Of a stretch of DNA of 5,610 nucleotides, positions 1-4,777 are shown one piece after another. The stretch lies in the NCBI GenBank assembly GCA_045532035.1, contig JAZSFD010000037.1, positions 1-5,610 of the forward strand, read 5' to 3'. The stretch's first letter is position 1, and every line of letters starts with the position of its first letter. This stretch comes from UMGS1052 sp045532035. GTDB taxonomy: Bacteria > Bacillota > Clostridia > Oscillospirales > CAG-382. The translations under genes were made by a program, and so were the position numbers. A model generated the notes under the pieces. It worked only from the letters and a program-made list of their open reading frames with translations, was not told where the DNA came from and did no database searches.

Positions 1-1
1 G

Positions 2-2062
2 TCAAGTCAGAAGATGGCGCACATCGAAGCGGATATTGCTGCCACCGAAAAGGAATTGGACGATGATGCCGAAAGTATCATTACAAATGAGCGCTATGTT
101 TACATATGCGGCATTCTCAAGAATGCCTACCGCAAGAAAAATGCCGGCAAGCTTTCGACCTCCGACAAGATTGACAAGGTCGTCACAAACAGGATCCTTG
201 CTCTCCCGATTTTTGTTGCTCTTATGTACCTTGTATACACCCTTTCGATCGGCACTGTAGGCAACTGGACAGTCGGTTTTGTAAATGACCAGTTCTTCGG
301 CGAAGGATGGTTTGCACTCGGTATCGGCCGCGGCGAATATGAAGAGGCTGTCGGCGAATATGAGGGTGAAATGGCGAAGATCGACGCGTATGTTTCGGAT
401 GCGATTCCCGAAGAGATATCCTGCGCAAAGGAAGCTCTTGAGAATGTCGATCTTGAGGCAGATGATGAGTCGATTGCAGTTTTCAAGGTATATGCCGACG
501 GAAAAGATGCGGTGATCGCAGCTGAGGACGGCTCTGAAAAGACTGTTACCGCGGCGGATTTCGATTCGGCACTTGTACAGTACATCGAAGCTTATGAAAA
601 CTCCGACGAGTGGCGTGAAAGCAGAGCTACACTTATCGGTTACATCGATGCGTTTATCCCCGCGGAGGTTGTTTCTCTCATGACAGCTGTGAAAGAGGGA
701 AACATGGAGGCGGTAAACGAATTTGTTGAGAACAATCCCGACCATTCAGGTCTTATGAAGGCAGCACAGGACGGGGAAGAGGCGCAGACCGTTGATTCGG
801 CAAGCTTTGTTGAGGCGCTTTCGGCGCAAGAGCCCGAGCCTTCGGCATTCGGCCCCTTTGTTCCCGGCATCGGAGATCTTGTGACAAGTCTTCTTGAAAA
901 GATCAATGTTGAAGGCTGGCTACAGAGCCTTATCGTTGACGGTATTATCGGCGGTGTCGGCGCAGTGCTCGGCTTTGTTCCCCAGATGCTCATTCTCTTC
1001 CTGCTCCTTTCTCTTCTCGAGGATTGCGGTTATATGGCGCGTATCGCCTTTATCATGGACCGCATCTTCCGCAAATTCGGTCTTTCGGGCAAGAGTTTCA
1101 TTCCGATGCTTGTTGCCACAGGCTGCGGCGTTCCCGGTATTATGGCAAGCCGTACCATCGAGCAGGACCGTGACCGCAAGATGACTATCATGACCACAGG
1201 CTTTATTCCCTGCGGTGCCAAGATGCCTATCGTTGCCTTCATCGCGGGAGCTCTTTTCGGAGGCAGTGCACTTGTGGCGGTTTCGGCATATTTCATCGGA
1301 GTTGCGGCAGTTATCATTTCAGGTATCATTCTTAAGAAAACGAAGCTTTTTGCAGGGGATGCTGCTCCTTTTGTCATGGAGCTTCCCGCATATCATGCAC
1401 CCGTTGCAAGAAATATTTTCAGAACCACTTGGGAACGCGGCTGGTCGTTTATCAAGCGCGCGGGAACGGTAATCGTTGCGGCAAGTATCATAATCTGGCT
1501 TCTCAACAGCTTCTCATTTACAGGCGGCTTCCACTTTATGACCGAAGAAAACGGCGGCGCATCCGTGCTTGAGGTTATCGGAAGTGCCATCGCATTCCTT
1601 TTTGCCCCCCTCGGCTTTGCAAGATGGGAGGCGGCAGTCGCAACAGTTCTCGGTCTTCTGGCAAAGGAAGAGGTTGTGGGCGTATTCGGTTCGCTTTCGT
1701 CGATGGCAGATGTTGATGCTTTTGCTGCGGTTGACGGCTCAAACTTCAACGCATTGAGAAGGATCGGCGCTTGCTTCTTCAACAACGGACTTGAAGCCTT
1801 CTCGTTCATGATATTCAATCTTCTCTGTGCACCTTGCTTTGCGGCAATGGGCGCCATCAGGAGAGAAATGAACAACGGCAAATGGACAGCTTTTGCCATC
1901 TCTTATATGTGTGTATTCGCTTATGCCATCTCGCTTATCGTTTATCAGCTCGGAAGCTTCTTTGCGGGCGGCGGCTTTGGTATCGGAACGGCTGCGGCGA
2001 TCATCGTGCTTGCACTTCTTGTTTATCTTCTTGTGCGCAAGAATAAGTACGAAGCAAAGTAA
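2..2062 (+). CDS. feoB: Ferrous iron transport protein B (FeoB), 5'-truncated by the window edge
   Basis: FeoB is the inner-membrane Fe(2+) transporter with a cytosolic N-terminal GTPase. Only the part after the G domain is present. The frame is open to the window edge, so the ATG at 14 is internal and not the start. Numbering from that Met (682 residues), the helical linker ends in the family-typical ERYVYI (26-31) and DKIDKVVTNR (51-60), followed by membrane segment 1 (about 61-81). The segment-2 region has GGVGAVLGFVPQ (313-324). The first Gate motif is at 368-405, with Cys371 in GCGVPGIMASRT and Cys400 in FIPCGAKMPI. The second Gate motif, LLCAPCFAAMGAIRRE, is at 603-618. The protein ends with hydrophobic segments at about 624-650 and 654-676. 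Unusually, about 220 residues separate segments 1 and 2, where I would expect a few tens; this loop is acidic and internally duplicated. Identification is firm. Any Fur-type control would lie upstream, outside the window. Confidence 0.96.
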   Translation, partial: SSQKMAHIEADIAATEKELDDDAESIITNERYVYICGILKNAYRKKNAGKLSTSDKIDKVVTNRILALPIFVALMYLVYTLSIGTVGNWTVGFVNDQFFGEGWFALGIGRGEYEEAVGEYEGEMAKIDAYVSDAIPEEISCAKEALENVDLEADDESIAVFKVYADGKDAVIAAEDGSEKTVTAADFDSALVQYIEAYENSDEWRESRATLIGYIDAFIPAEVVSLMTAVKEGNMEAVNEFVENNPDHSGLMKAAQDGEEAQTVDSASFVEALSAQEPEPSAFGPFVPGIGDLVTSLLEKINVEGWLQSLIVDGIIGGVGAVLGFVPQMLILFLLLSLLEDCGYMARIAFIMDRIFRKFGLSGKSFIPMLVATGCGVPGIMASRTIEQDRDRKMTIMTTGFIPCGAKMPIVAFIAGALFGGSALVAVSAYFIGVAAVIISGIILKKTKLFAGDAAPFVMELPAYHAPVARNIFRTTWERGWSFIKRAGTVIVAASIIIWLLNSFSFTGGFHFMTEENGGASVLEVIGSAIAFLFAPLGFARWEAAVATVLGLLAKEEVVGVFGSLSSMADVDAFAAVDGSNFNALRRIGACFFNNGLEAFSFMIFNLLCAPCFAAMGAIRREMNNGKWTAFAISYMCVFAYAISLIVYQLGSFFAGGGFGIGTAAAIIVLALLVYLLVRKNKYEAK
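368..826 (+). repeat. Two diverged tandem repeat units inside the FeoB extracytoplasmic loop
   Basis: Counting from the Met at 14, unit 1 (about residues 119-189) and unit 2 (about 205-271) align with an offset of 81-88 residues. The anchors are IDAYVSDAIPEE against IDAFIPAEV near the start of each unit, and AAEDGSEKTVTAADFDSAL (169-187) against AAQDGEEAQTVDSASFVEAL (250-269) near the end. The similarity is at protein level and the DNA has diverged, so this is an old duplication and not a recent one. Both units are acidic and probably mostly helical. By the standard FeoB topology the loop faces outside the cytoplasm. The function is unknown; a role in metal capture, protein contact or gating would be speculation. 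Confidence 0.65.
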
Positions 2063-2089
2063 TTCAGAATAATAAAGGAGGATTTGTTT

Positions 2090-2251
2090 ATGAACGCACC
2101 GACTATTGTTGTTTTATGTATCGTGGCTCTTGTTTTTGTCGCAATAGTGGCAAATGAGATACGCAAAAAGAAAAAGGGCAAGTCCTCTTGCTCGTGCGGC
2201 GGCTGTTCGGGCTGCGGTATGCAGGGACAGTGCCATTCGCAGGATAAATAA
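2090..2251 (+). CDS. FeoB-associated Cys-rich membrane protein (53 aa)
   Basis: A very small single-pass membrane protein, encoded 27 bases after the feoB stop. It begins with a hydrophobic segment (about residues 4-21), continues with a basic run (RKKKKGK, 25-31), and ends in a Cys-rich tail with Cys34, Cys36, Cys39, Cys42 and Cys48 in a C-x-C-x2-C-x2-C-x5-C pattern. This layout and position match the FeoB-associated Cys-rich family (Pfam FeoB_associated, once labelled virus attachment protein p12). The positive-inside rule places the Cys tail in the cytoplasm, where it could bind iron or interact with FeoB; its exact role is not established. The start is set by AAAGGAGG at 2074-2081, eight bases before the ATG. 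The gene ends in tandem stop codons (TAA TAA) and is followed at once by a terminator, so it is the last gene of the feo operon. Confidence 0.9.
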   Translation: MNAPTIVVLCIVALVFVAIVANEIRKKKKGKSSCSCGGCSGCGMQGQCHSQDK

Positions 2252-2257
2252 TAACAG

Positions 2258-2293
2258 AAAGATCCGAAGTCATCAGGGCTTCGGATCTTTTTT
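2258..2293 (+). terminator. Intrinsic terminator of the feo operon, probably bidirectional
   Basis: A perfect 12-bp stem (AAAGATCCGAAG at 2258-2269 with CTTCGGATCTTT at 2279-2290) encloses a 9-base loop and runs into six T's (2288-2293). The stem starts seven bases after the stop of the Cys-rich gene. The convergent flippase gene ends at 2295, so the same hairpin would lie right after its stop. Read on the - strand, the downstream tract (TTTCTGTTATTATT) is less pure in T but U-rich, so termination in that direction is plausible but weaker. Confidence 0.93.
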
Positions 2294-2294
2294 G

Positions 2295-3800
2295 TCAGGA
2301 GTGCTTTTTCAAGCGTTTCATCAATTGCGCAAAATCATCCGTGTTCATGAAAAATGCTGCGAAAAAGAGACTTGACAAGGCGGCGCAGACAGAAGCTTTC
2401 AAGGATACGGATTCCACATATCTGCAAAGGGAAAAGGAGCACAGACAGGAGATTACGGATGCCGCGGAAAAAGTGATGATGCGCAGATAATAGGGCAGAA
2501 CGCTTTTTTCAAAGCCGTATTTATAAAGAACATACGGCTCGTACCACAGACAGACTGCAAAGCAAGACAGCGCCTGACCGAGGTATATTCCGCCAATCCC
2601 CATCCTTTTTCCGAAGAAAACCGAAAGAATGACCGAAAGAAAAAGCTCTGCGAAGGGCTTTATTTTTTCGTGCTTGTAAAGTCCGAAGCTGTCGCGGAAA
2701 ACAAGGGGAACGCGGCGTATTCCGGAAATGAAAAAGCAAAGAGCAAGGGTTGTCGAGCAGGACAAGGGCAGGGCAAGGGTGGTGCCCAGCCACAGAGTTA
2801 TCACATCCTTTGCTATGACAAAGAGCAGGGTGGTGCAGAGGTTTATCAGAAAAAATGAAGCAAGGCTTGTAATGCCGAAGATCTTTTCCGAATGTTCCTT
2901 TGATGACATCGCACCAAGATTTCCGACGCTGGCAGAAAGAGCTCCGATAAGAGTTACCGACAGCATTCCGGCATATCCGAGCAGCATATTATAGTTTGAA
3001 TAGACCCCGTTTTGTGCTACACCGAAAAGGGAGACCACAAGAAAATTGTCGACTGTGCGCGAAAGGGTTCCTGCAATATTGGACGGTTGAAGCCTCAGCA
3101 TTTCAAGCATCAGCGTCTTGAGGTATTTTTTGTCATAACGCTTTTTTGAGCAAAAATCTATATCATCATAAAGCTTTCTCACATAACGGGCAAGGAAGAC
3201 ATCTTGTATCAGCGACAGCGCGGCATGAGCGCAAAGATAGACAATGTAGTTTCCTGTCAGTATCAGAACGCCTGCCTCGACCGCAACACCGATTGCACCG
3301 AAAGCGTAAGAGAACAGCTGAGATATGTAATTTTTCTGATCGGCAAAAAGCAAGACCCTTTCGGCAGAAAAGAAATATTCTGCGGCATTTGACAAAATGT
3401 ATATAAGGAAAACGGCAGTGAGAAGACCGGTGTCTTCAAAGTCCTTGACCATATATTTAAGCTGTGGAACAAGCGCGATGCCGCAGGCTGTTGTGAGAAG
3501 TGCCGAAAGGCGGCAGAAAAAGCGGTAGCATTTGAGAAATGCCGAAATCGATATGGTATCTTTTTTTGCAAGAGCATCGTAAAGATGGTATGTCACCGCC
3601 GAGGCACACCCGAAATCAAGCAAAGACAGCACCACCGTTATGTTTCCGATAAGGCTTGAAAGCCCCACGAACTCTTTGCCGAGAACGAGAACAAAGATCT
3701 TTCTCGAAAAAAAACTGAAAAAGATGTTTATGAAAATTCCTGCCGCCGATGTTCTCAGATTTATGCCTGCTGCGGAGGTTCGGGAGGTTTCTTTTCTCAT
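2295..3800 (-). CDS. Wzx/RfbX-like polysaccharide (oligosaccharide-lipid) flippase, MOP exporter superfamily
   Basis: A 501-residue, highly hydrophobic protein, the usual length for this family, with about 12-14 predicted membrane helices. Such proteins move lipid-linked sugar units across the cytoplasmic membrane for surface polysaccharide assembly. Family hallmarks appear in order: an N-terminal FFSRKIFVLVLGKEFVGLSS (30-49), then LSLLDFGCASAVTYHLYDAL (58-77) followed by a KKD turn, SRTVDNFLVVSLFG (247-260) followed by GVYSNYNMLLG (265-275), SVGNLGAM (291-298), FRDSFGLYKHEK (368-379), and GIGGIYLGQALS (401-412) before WYEPYVLYKYGF (419-430). The ATG at 3800 is preceded by an AAAAAAGGG ribosome binding site six bases upstream. 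The N-terminus repeats RTSAAGI at 7-13 and 16-22, which may be chance. The gene stands alone: no glycosyltransferase or polymerase is in the window, so the substrate cannot be assigned. The superfamily call is firm; the exact cargo is not. Confidence 0.9.
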   Translation of the reverse strand: MRKETSRTSAAGINLRTSAAGIFINIFFSFFSRKIFVLVLGKEFVGLSSLIGNITVVLSLLDFGCASAVTYHLYDALAKKDTISISAFLKCYRFFCRLSALLTTACGIALVPQLKYMVKDFEDTGLLTAVFLIYILSNAAEYFFSAERVLLFADQKNYISQLFSYAFGAIGVAVEAGVLILTGNYIVYLCAHAALSLIQDVFLARYVRKLYDDIDFCSKKRYDKKYLKTLMLEMLRLQPSNIAGTLSRTVDNFLVVSLFGVAQNGVYSNYNMLLGYAGMLSVTLIGALSASVGNLGAMSSKEHSEKIFGITSLASFFLINLCTTLLFVIAKDVITLWLGTTLALPLSCSTTLALCFFISGIRRVPLVFRDSFGLYKHEKIKPFAELFLSVILSVFFGKRMGIGGIYLGQALSCFAVCLWYEPYVLYKYGFEKSVLPYYLRIITFSAASVISCLCSFSLCRYVESVSLKASVCAALSSLFFAAFFMNTDDFAQLMKRLKKHS

Positions 3801-3803
3801 TTT

Positions 3804-3869
3804 TAACCCTTTTTTATATCGTTGCTGTCTATATTTTATTTTTTGTCAGTAAAAAATATGAAAGGGTTA
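3804..3869 (-). repeat. 9-bp inverted repeat spanning the flippase leader and its ribosome binding site
   Basis: TAACCCTTT at 3804-3812 is the exact reverse complement of AAAGGGTTA at 3861-3869, separated by 48 bases. In - strand RNA the ATG-proximal arm contains the AAAGGG ribosome binding site of the flippase gene, so pairing would hide it. If transcription starts from the proposed leftward promoter (start near 3861), the distal arm would be mostly or wholly untranscribed and the pairing could not form. The repeat is real in sequence; a regulatory role is uncertain. Confidence 0.4.
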
Positions 3870-3896
3870 CATAGCACAAATGTTCCAAAATGTCAA
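3868..3896 (-). promoter_or_regulatory. Candidate promoter of the flippase gene
   Basis: On the - strand, a perfect TTGACA (-35) at 3896-3891 is followed by a 17-base spacer and TATGTA (-10) at 3873-3868. The -10 is preceded by TGC, an extended -10 element that could offset its imperfect hexamer. The implied start is near 3861, giving a leader of about 60 bases. A weaker alternative is TTCATA (3862-3857) with an 18-base spacer and TAAAAT (3838-3833). A LexA-like sequence occupies the spacer of the first candidate. Confidence 0.5.
3873..3886 (+). promoter_or_regulatory. Weak LexA-like box inside the flippase promoter spacer
   Basis: AGCACAAATGTTCC matches the Bacillus-type LexA consensus CGAACRNRYGTTYC at 12 of 14 positions, with a good right half (ATGTTCC) and a damaged left half. 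It lies between the -35 and -10 of the leftward promoter candidate, where a bound repressor would block polymerase. The mismatches fall at positions 1 and 3 of the left half-site, so binding may be weak or absent. Confidence 0.3.
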
Positions 3897-3967
3897 GTGG
3901 TAAAATAAACAAATATTTTTCGGCGGAGGGCTTTTTTCTGCTTTTGTTTTGTGCACATCTACAAATT

Positions 3968-3981
3968 CGAACAAATGTACA
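3968..3981 (+). promoter_or_regulatory. Weak LexA-like box upstream of the packaging promoter
   Basis: CGAACAAATGTACA matches CGAACRNRYGTTYC at 12 of 14 positions: the left half-site CGAAC is perfect and the right half has two changes. It ends nine bases before the -35 hexamer. Its centre is 63 bp from the centre of the strong box at 4031-4044, close to six helical turns, so it could help cooperative or looped LexA binding. It may also be chance in AT-rich DNA. Confidence 0.35.
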
Positions 3982-3990
3982 AAATATTTC

Positions 3991-4019
3991 TTGACAAAAC
4001 GGGAACGGAGTAGTATAAT
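3991..4019 (+). promoter_or_regulatory. Strong sigma-A promoter of the packaging operon
   Basis: TTGACA at 3991-3996 and TATAAT at 4014-4019 are both perfect consensus hexamers with the optimal 17-base spacer. Transcription should start near 4026, leaving a leader of about 75 bases before the TTG start at 4102. A promoter this strong ahead of phage packaging genes would have to be repressed in a stable host; the LexA box just downstream supplies a repressor site. Confidence 0.92.
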
Positions 4020-4030
4020 TGCACCATAAA

Positions 4031-4044
4031 CGAACGAGCGTTCG
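4031..4044 (+). promoter_or_regulatory. LexA (SOS) box just downstream of the packaging promoter start
   Basis: CGAACGAGCGTTCG is a perfect CGAAC-N4-GTTCG dyad and matches the Gram-positive LexA/DinR consensus CGAACRNRYGTTYC at 13 of 14 positions; only the last base differs. It lies at about +5 to +18 relative to the predicted start, 11 bases after the -10, where LexA would block promoter clearance. DNA damage, through RecA-stimulated LexA self-cleavage, should therefore switch on the packaging operon. This assumes the host has a LexA of Bacillus-type specificity, as is usual for Clostridia. Confidence 0.85.
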
Positions 4045-4062
4045 CGACGCTCGATTATTTTT
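4035..4062 (+). terminator. Possible leader attenuator hairpin
   Basis: CGAGCG (4035-4040) pairs perfectly with CGCTCG (4048-4053) around a 7-base loop, and the stem is followed by ATTATTTTT (4054-4062). This resembles a short intrinsic terminator in the packaging leader. It shares bases with a competing hairpin, CGAAC-GAGC-GTTCG (4031-4044), which is the LexA dyad, so the two RNA structures exclude each other. The stem is short and the T tract is broken, so it may be leaky or only a by-product of the operator. Confidence 0.4.
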
Positions 4063-4086
4063 AACAAATCAAAAGAACATTAGTTC

Positions 4087-4104
4087 AAAGGAGGTGAAAG
4101 GTTG
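4087..4104 (+). promoter_or_regulatory. Near-perfect ribosome binding site that fixes a TTG start
   Basis: AAAGGAGGTGA (4087-4097) is almost fully complementary to the 16S rRNA 3' end. The GGAGG core is seven bases before TTG at 4102-4104. The downstream reading frame has no ATG, so this site decides the start. A very strong ribosome binding site with a TTG codon can balance to moderate translation. Confidence 0.88.
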
Positions 4105-4356
4105 AACAAAAGCAAAAAGAAACGCGATCCTTATGAGGCCCAGCGGGAGATCCTTGAGGAGCAGGGATTTTTTGAGTCGGGAGACTATTTTGACGACAAC
4201 TTCGACGAGGAAAAATGTGCCTATTGCGGAGGCGCCATACAGTCGGGGCAGCTGCGGGCAAAGGTTTATACGACAGGCGATCTTATTCATGAGGAATGCT
4301 GGCAGGATTATGCCGAGGACTATTTCAACGAGCTGTGCTGTGCGCTCGAAGACTGA
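4102..4356 (+). CDS. Small putative zinc-binding protein, first gene of the packaging operon (84 aa)
   Basis: I do not recognise a named family. The protein starts at TTG behind a near-perfect ribosome binding site and contains no internal methionine. It is strongly acidic after a basic N-terminus (KSKKKR, 3-8). The centre carries a likely four-ligand metal site: Cys39 and Cys42 in CAYCGG, then after a short beta-rich stretch His63 and Cys66 in HEECW. This C-x2-C ... H-x2-C layout resembles treble-clef or LIM-like zinc knuckles. Cys79 and Cys80 near the C-terminus are extra. It lies 16 bases upstream of the terminase small subunit and shares its promoter, so a phage role (packaging accessory, DNA or protein adaptor, or regulator) is plausible but inferred. 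Small CxxC proteins are common in phage genomes and are usually of unknown function. Confidence 0.85.
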   Translation: MNKSKKKRDPYEAQREILEEQGFFESGDYFDDNFDEEKCAYCGGAIQSGQLRAKVYTTGDLIHEECWQDYAEDYFNELCCALED

Positions 4357-4372
4357 CAACAGGGAGGTAAAT

Positions 4373-4774
4373 ATGACAAATTACAGAACAAAAAAGGGAA
4401 GAGAATTGCTTGCAAAGAATATCGAAAGCTACTTTTCACTGTGCGATGACTCAAATTCGAAGGAGTCTGACAAAAAAACACAAAAGCCCATTAAGCCCTA
4501 TACTCTTTCGGGTCTGCTGTTTCATCTTGACATGAGCGCGGCAGAGCTTGACGCGCTTTGTGAAACAAGGAAACTTTCGAAGCTTGTTTCGGGGGCAAAA
4601 AGAAGAATCGAGGCATATATCGAGGAAAACGCCCTCAACGGAAACCTTTCCTCTACCGCCGCCTTCAACAGCCTGAAGGAGCATTTCGGCTGGAGCGCAA
4701 AAGAAAATGCTGTCACTGAGGATGCGGGCTTTACGGTTGAGCTTTCGGAGGATGCGCAAAGGTTTGGAGCATAA
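4373..4774 (+). CDS. Phage terminase small subunit (gp3-like DNA-packaging protein)
   Basis: 133 residues, the normal size for small terminase subunits, which recognise the phage DNA and load it onto the large subunit. The start is the ATG five bases after GGAGG (4363-4367). A longer open frame upstream in this phase overlaps the zinc protein and is not used. Family-like features are an N-terminal helix LLAKNIESYFSLCD (12-25), a polar linker rich in Ser and Lys (about 26-41), a helix-turn-helix-like stretch YTLSGLLFHLDMSAAELDAL (43-62), then SGAKRRIEAYIEENALNG (73-90), and the closing pattern AAFNSLKEHFGW (96-107), equivalent to the FNLKNNFGW ending seen in clostridial phage small subunits. 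It is followed three bases later by the large subunit. The assignment is from pattern recognition plus context; the gp3-like subfamily is likely but not proven. Confidence 0.85.
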   Translation: MTNYRTKKGRELLAKNIESYFSLCDDSNSKESDKKTQKPIKPYTLSGLLFHLDMSAAELDALCETRKLSKLVSGAKRRIEAYIEENALNGNLSSTAAFNSLKEHFGWSAKENAVTEDAGFTVELSEDAQRFGA

Positions 4775-4777
4775 AAC

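Larger units (their letters stand above)
3801..4101. other. AT-rich divergent intergenic region between the flippase gene and the packaging operon
   Basis: About 300 bases without a convincing gene. It carries a leftward promoter candidate, a strong rightward promoter, one strong and two weaker LexA-like boxes, an inverted repeat in the flippase leader, and a leader hairpin for the rightward transcript. No tRNA, attachment-site duplication or integrase fragment is recognisable. If an element boundary (att site) exists on this side, it most likely lies here, but one copy alone cannot be recognised without the other end. Confidence 0.7.

Noticed and set aside
14..16. ATG as the start of the FeoB gene
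   Set aside because: The frame is open upstream to the window edge, there is no ribosome binding site ahead of it, and the FeoB G domain that must precede this region is missing. The Met is internal.
2..745. 247-codon open frame on the - strand opposite feoB
   Set aside because: It lies wholly antisense to conserved FeoB sequence and reads as a Cys- and Phe-rich shadow with no recognisable domain. It is best explained as a codon-bias by-product.
1393..1899. 168-codon open frame on the - strand opposite feoB
   Set aside because: It is antisense to the conserved FeoB core, with no ribosome binding site or family features.
2199..2239. Cys-rich tail read as a metallothionein
   Set aside because: The preceding membrane segment and the position right after feoB fit the FeoB-associated family better.
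2670..2994. Overlapping + strand open frames inside the flippase gene
   Set aside because: Lys- and Gln-rich shadow translations opposite a well-supported 501-residue membrane protein.
3867..4067. 66-codon - strand open frame in the intergenic region
   Set aside because: It covers the strong rightward promoter and the LexA box, has low complexity, lacks a good ribosome binding site and resembles no family.
3801..4101. tRNA gene, CRISPR array or attachment core
   Set aside because: No cloverleaf, no regularly spaced repeats and no recognisable integrase-adjacent repeat were seen. A single att copy cannot be recognised from one side.
4133..4372. Upstream extension of the terminase small-subunit frame
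   Set aside because: It overlaps the zinc-binding protein gene almost completely. The ATG at 4373 has its own ribosome binding site, and the family similarity starts after it.
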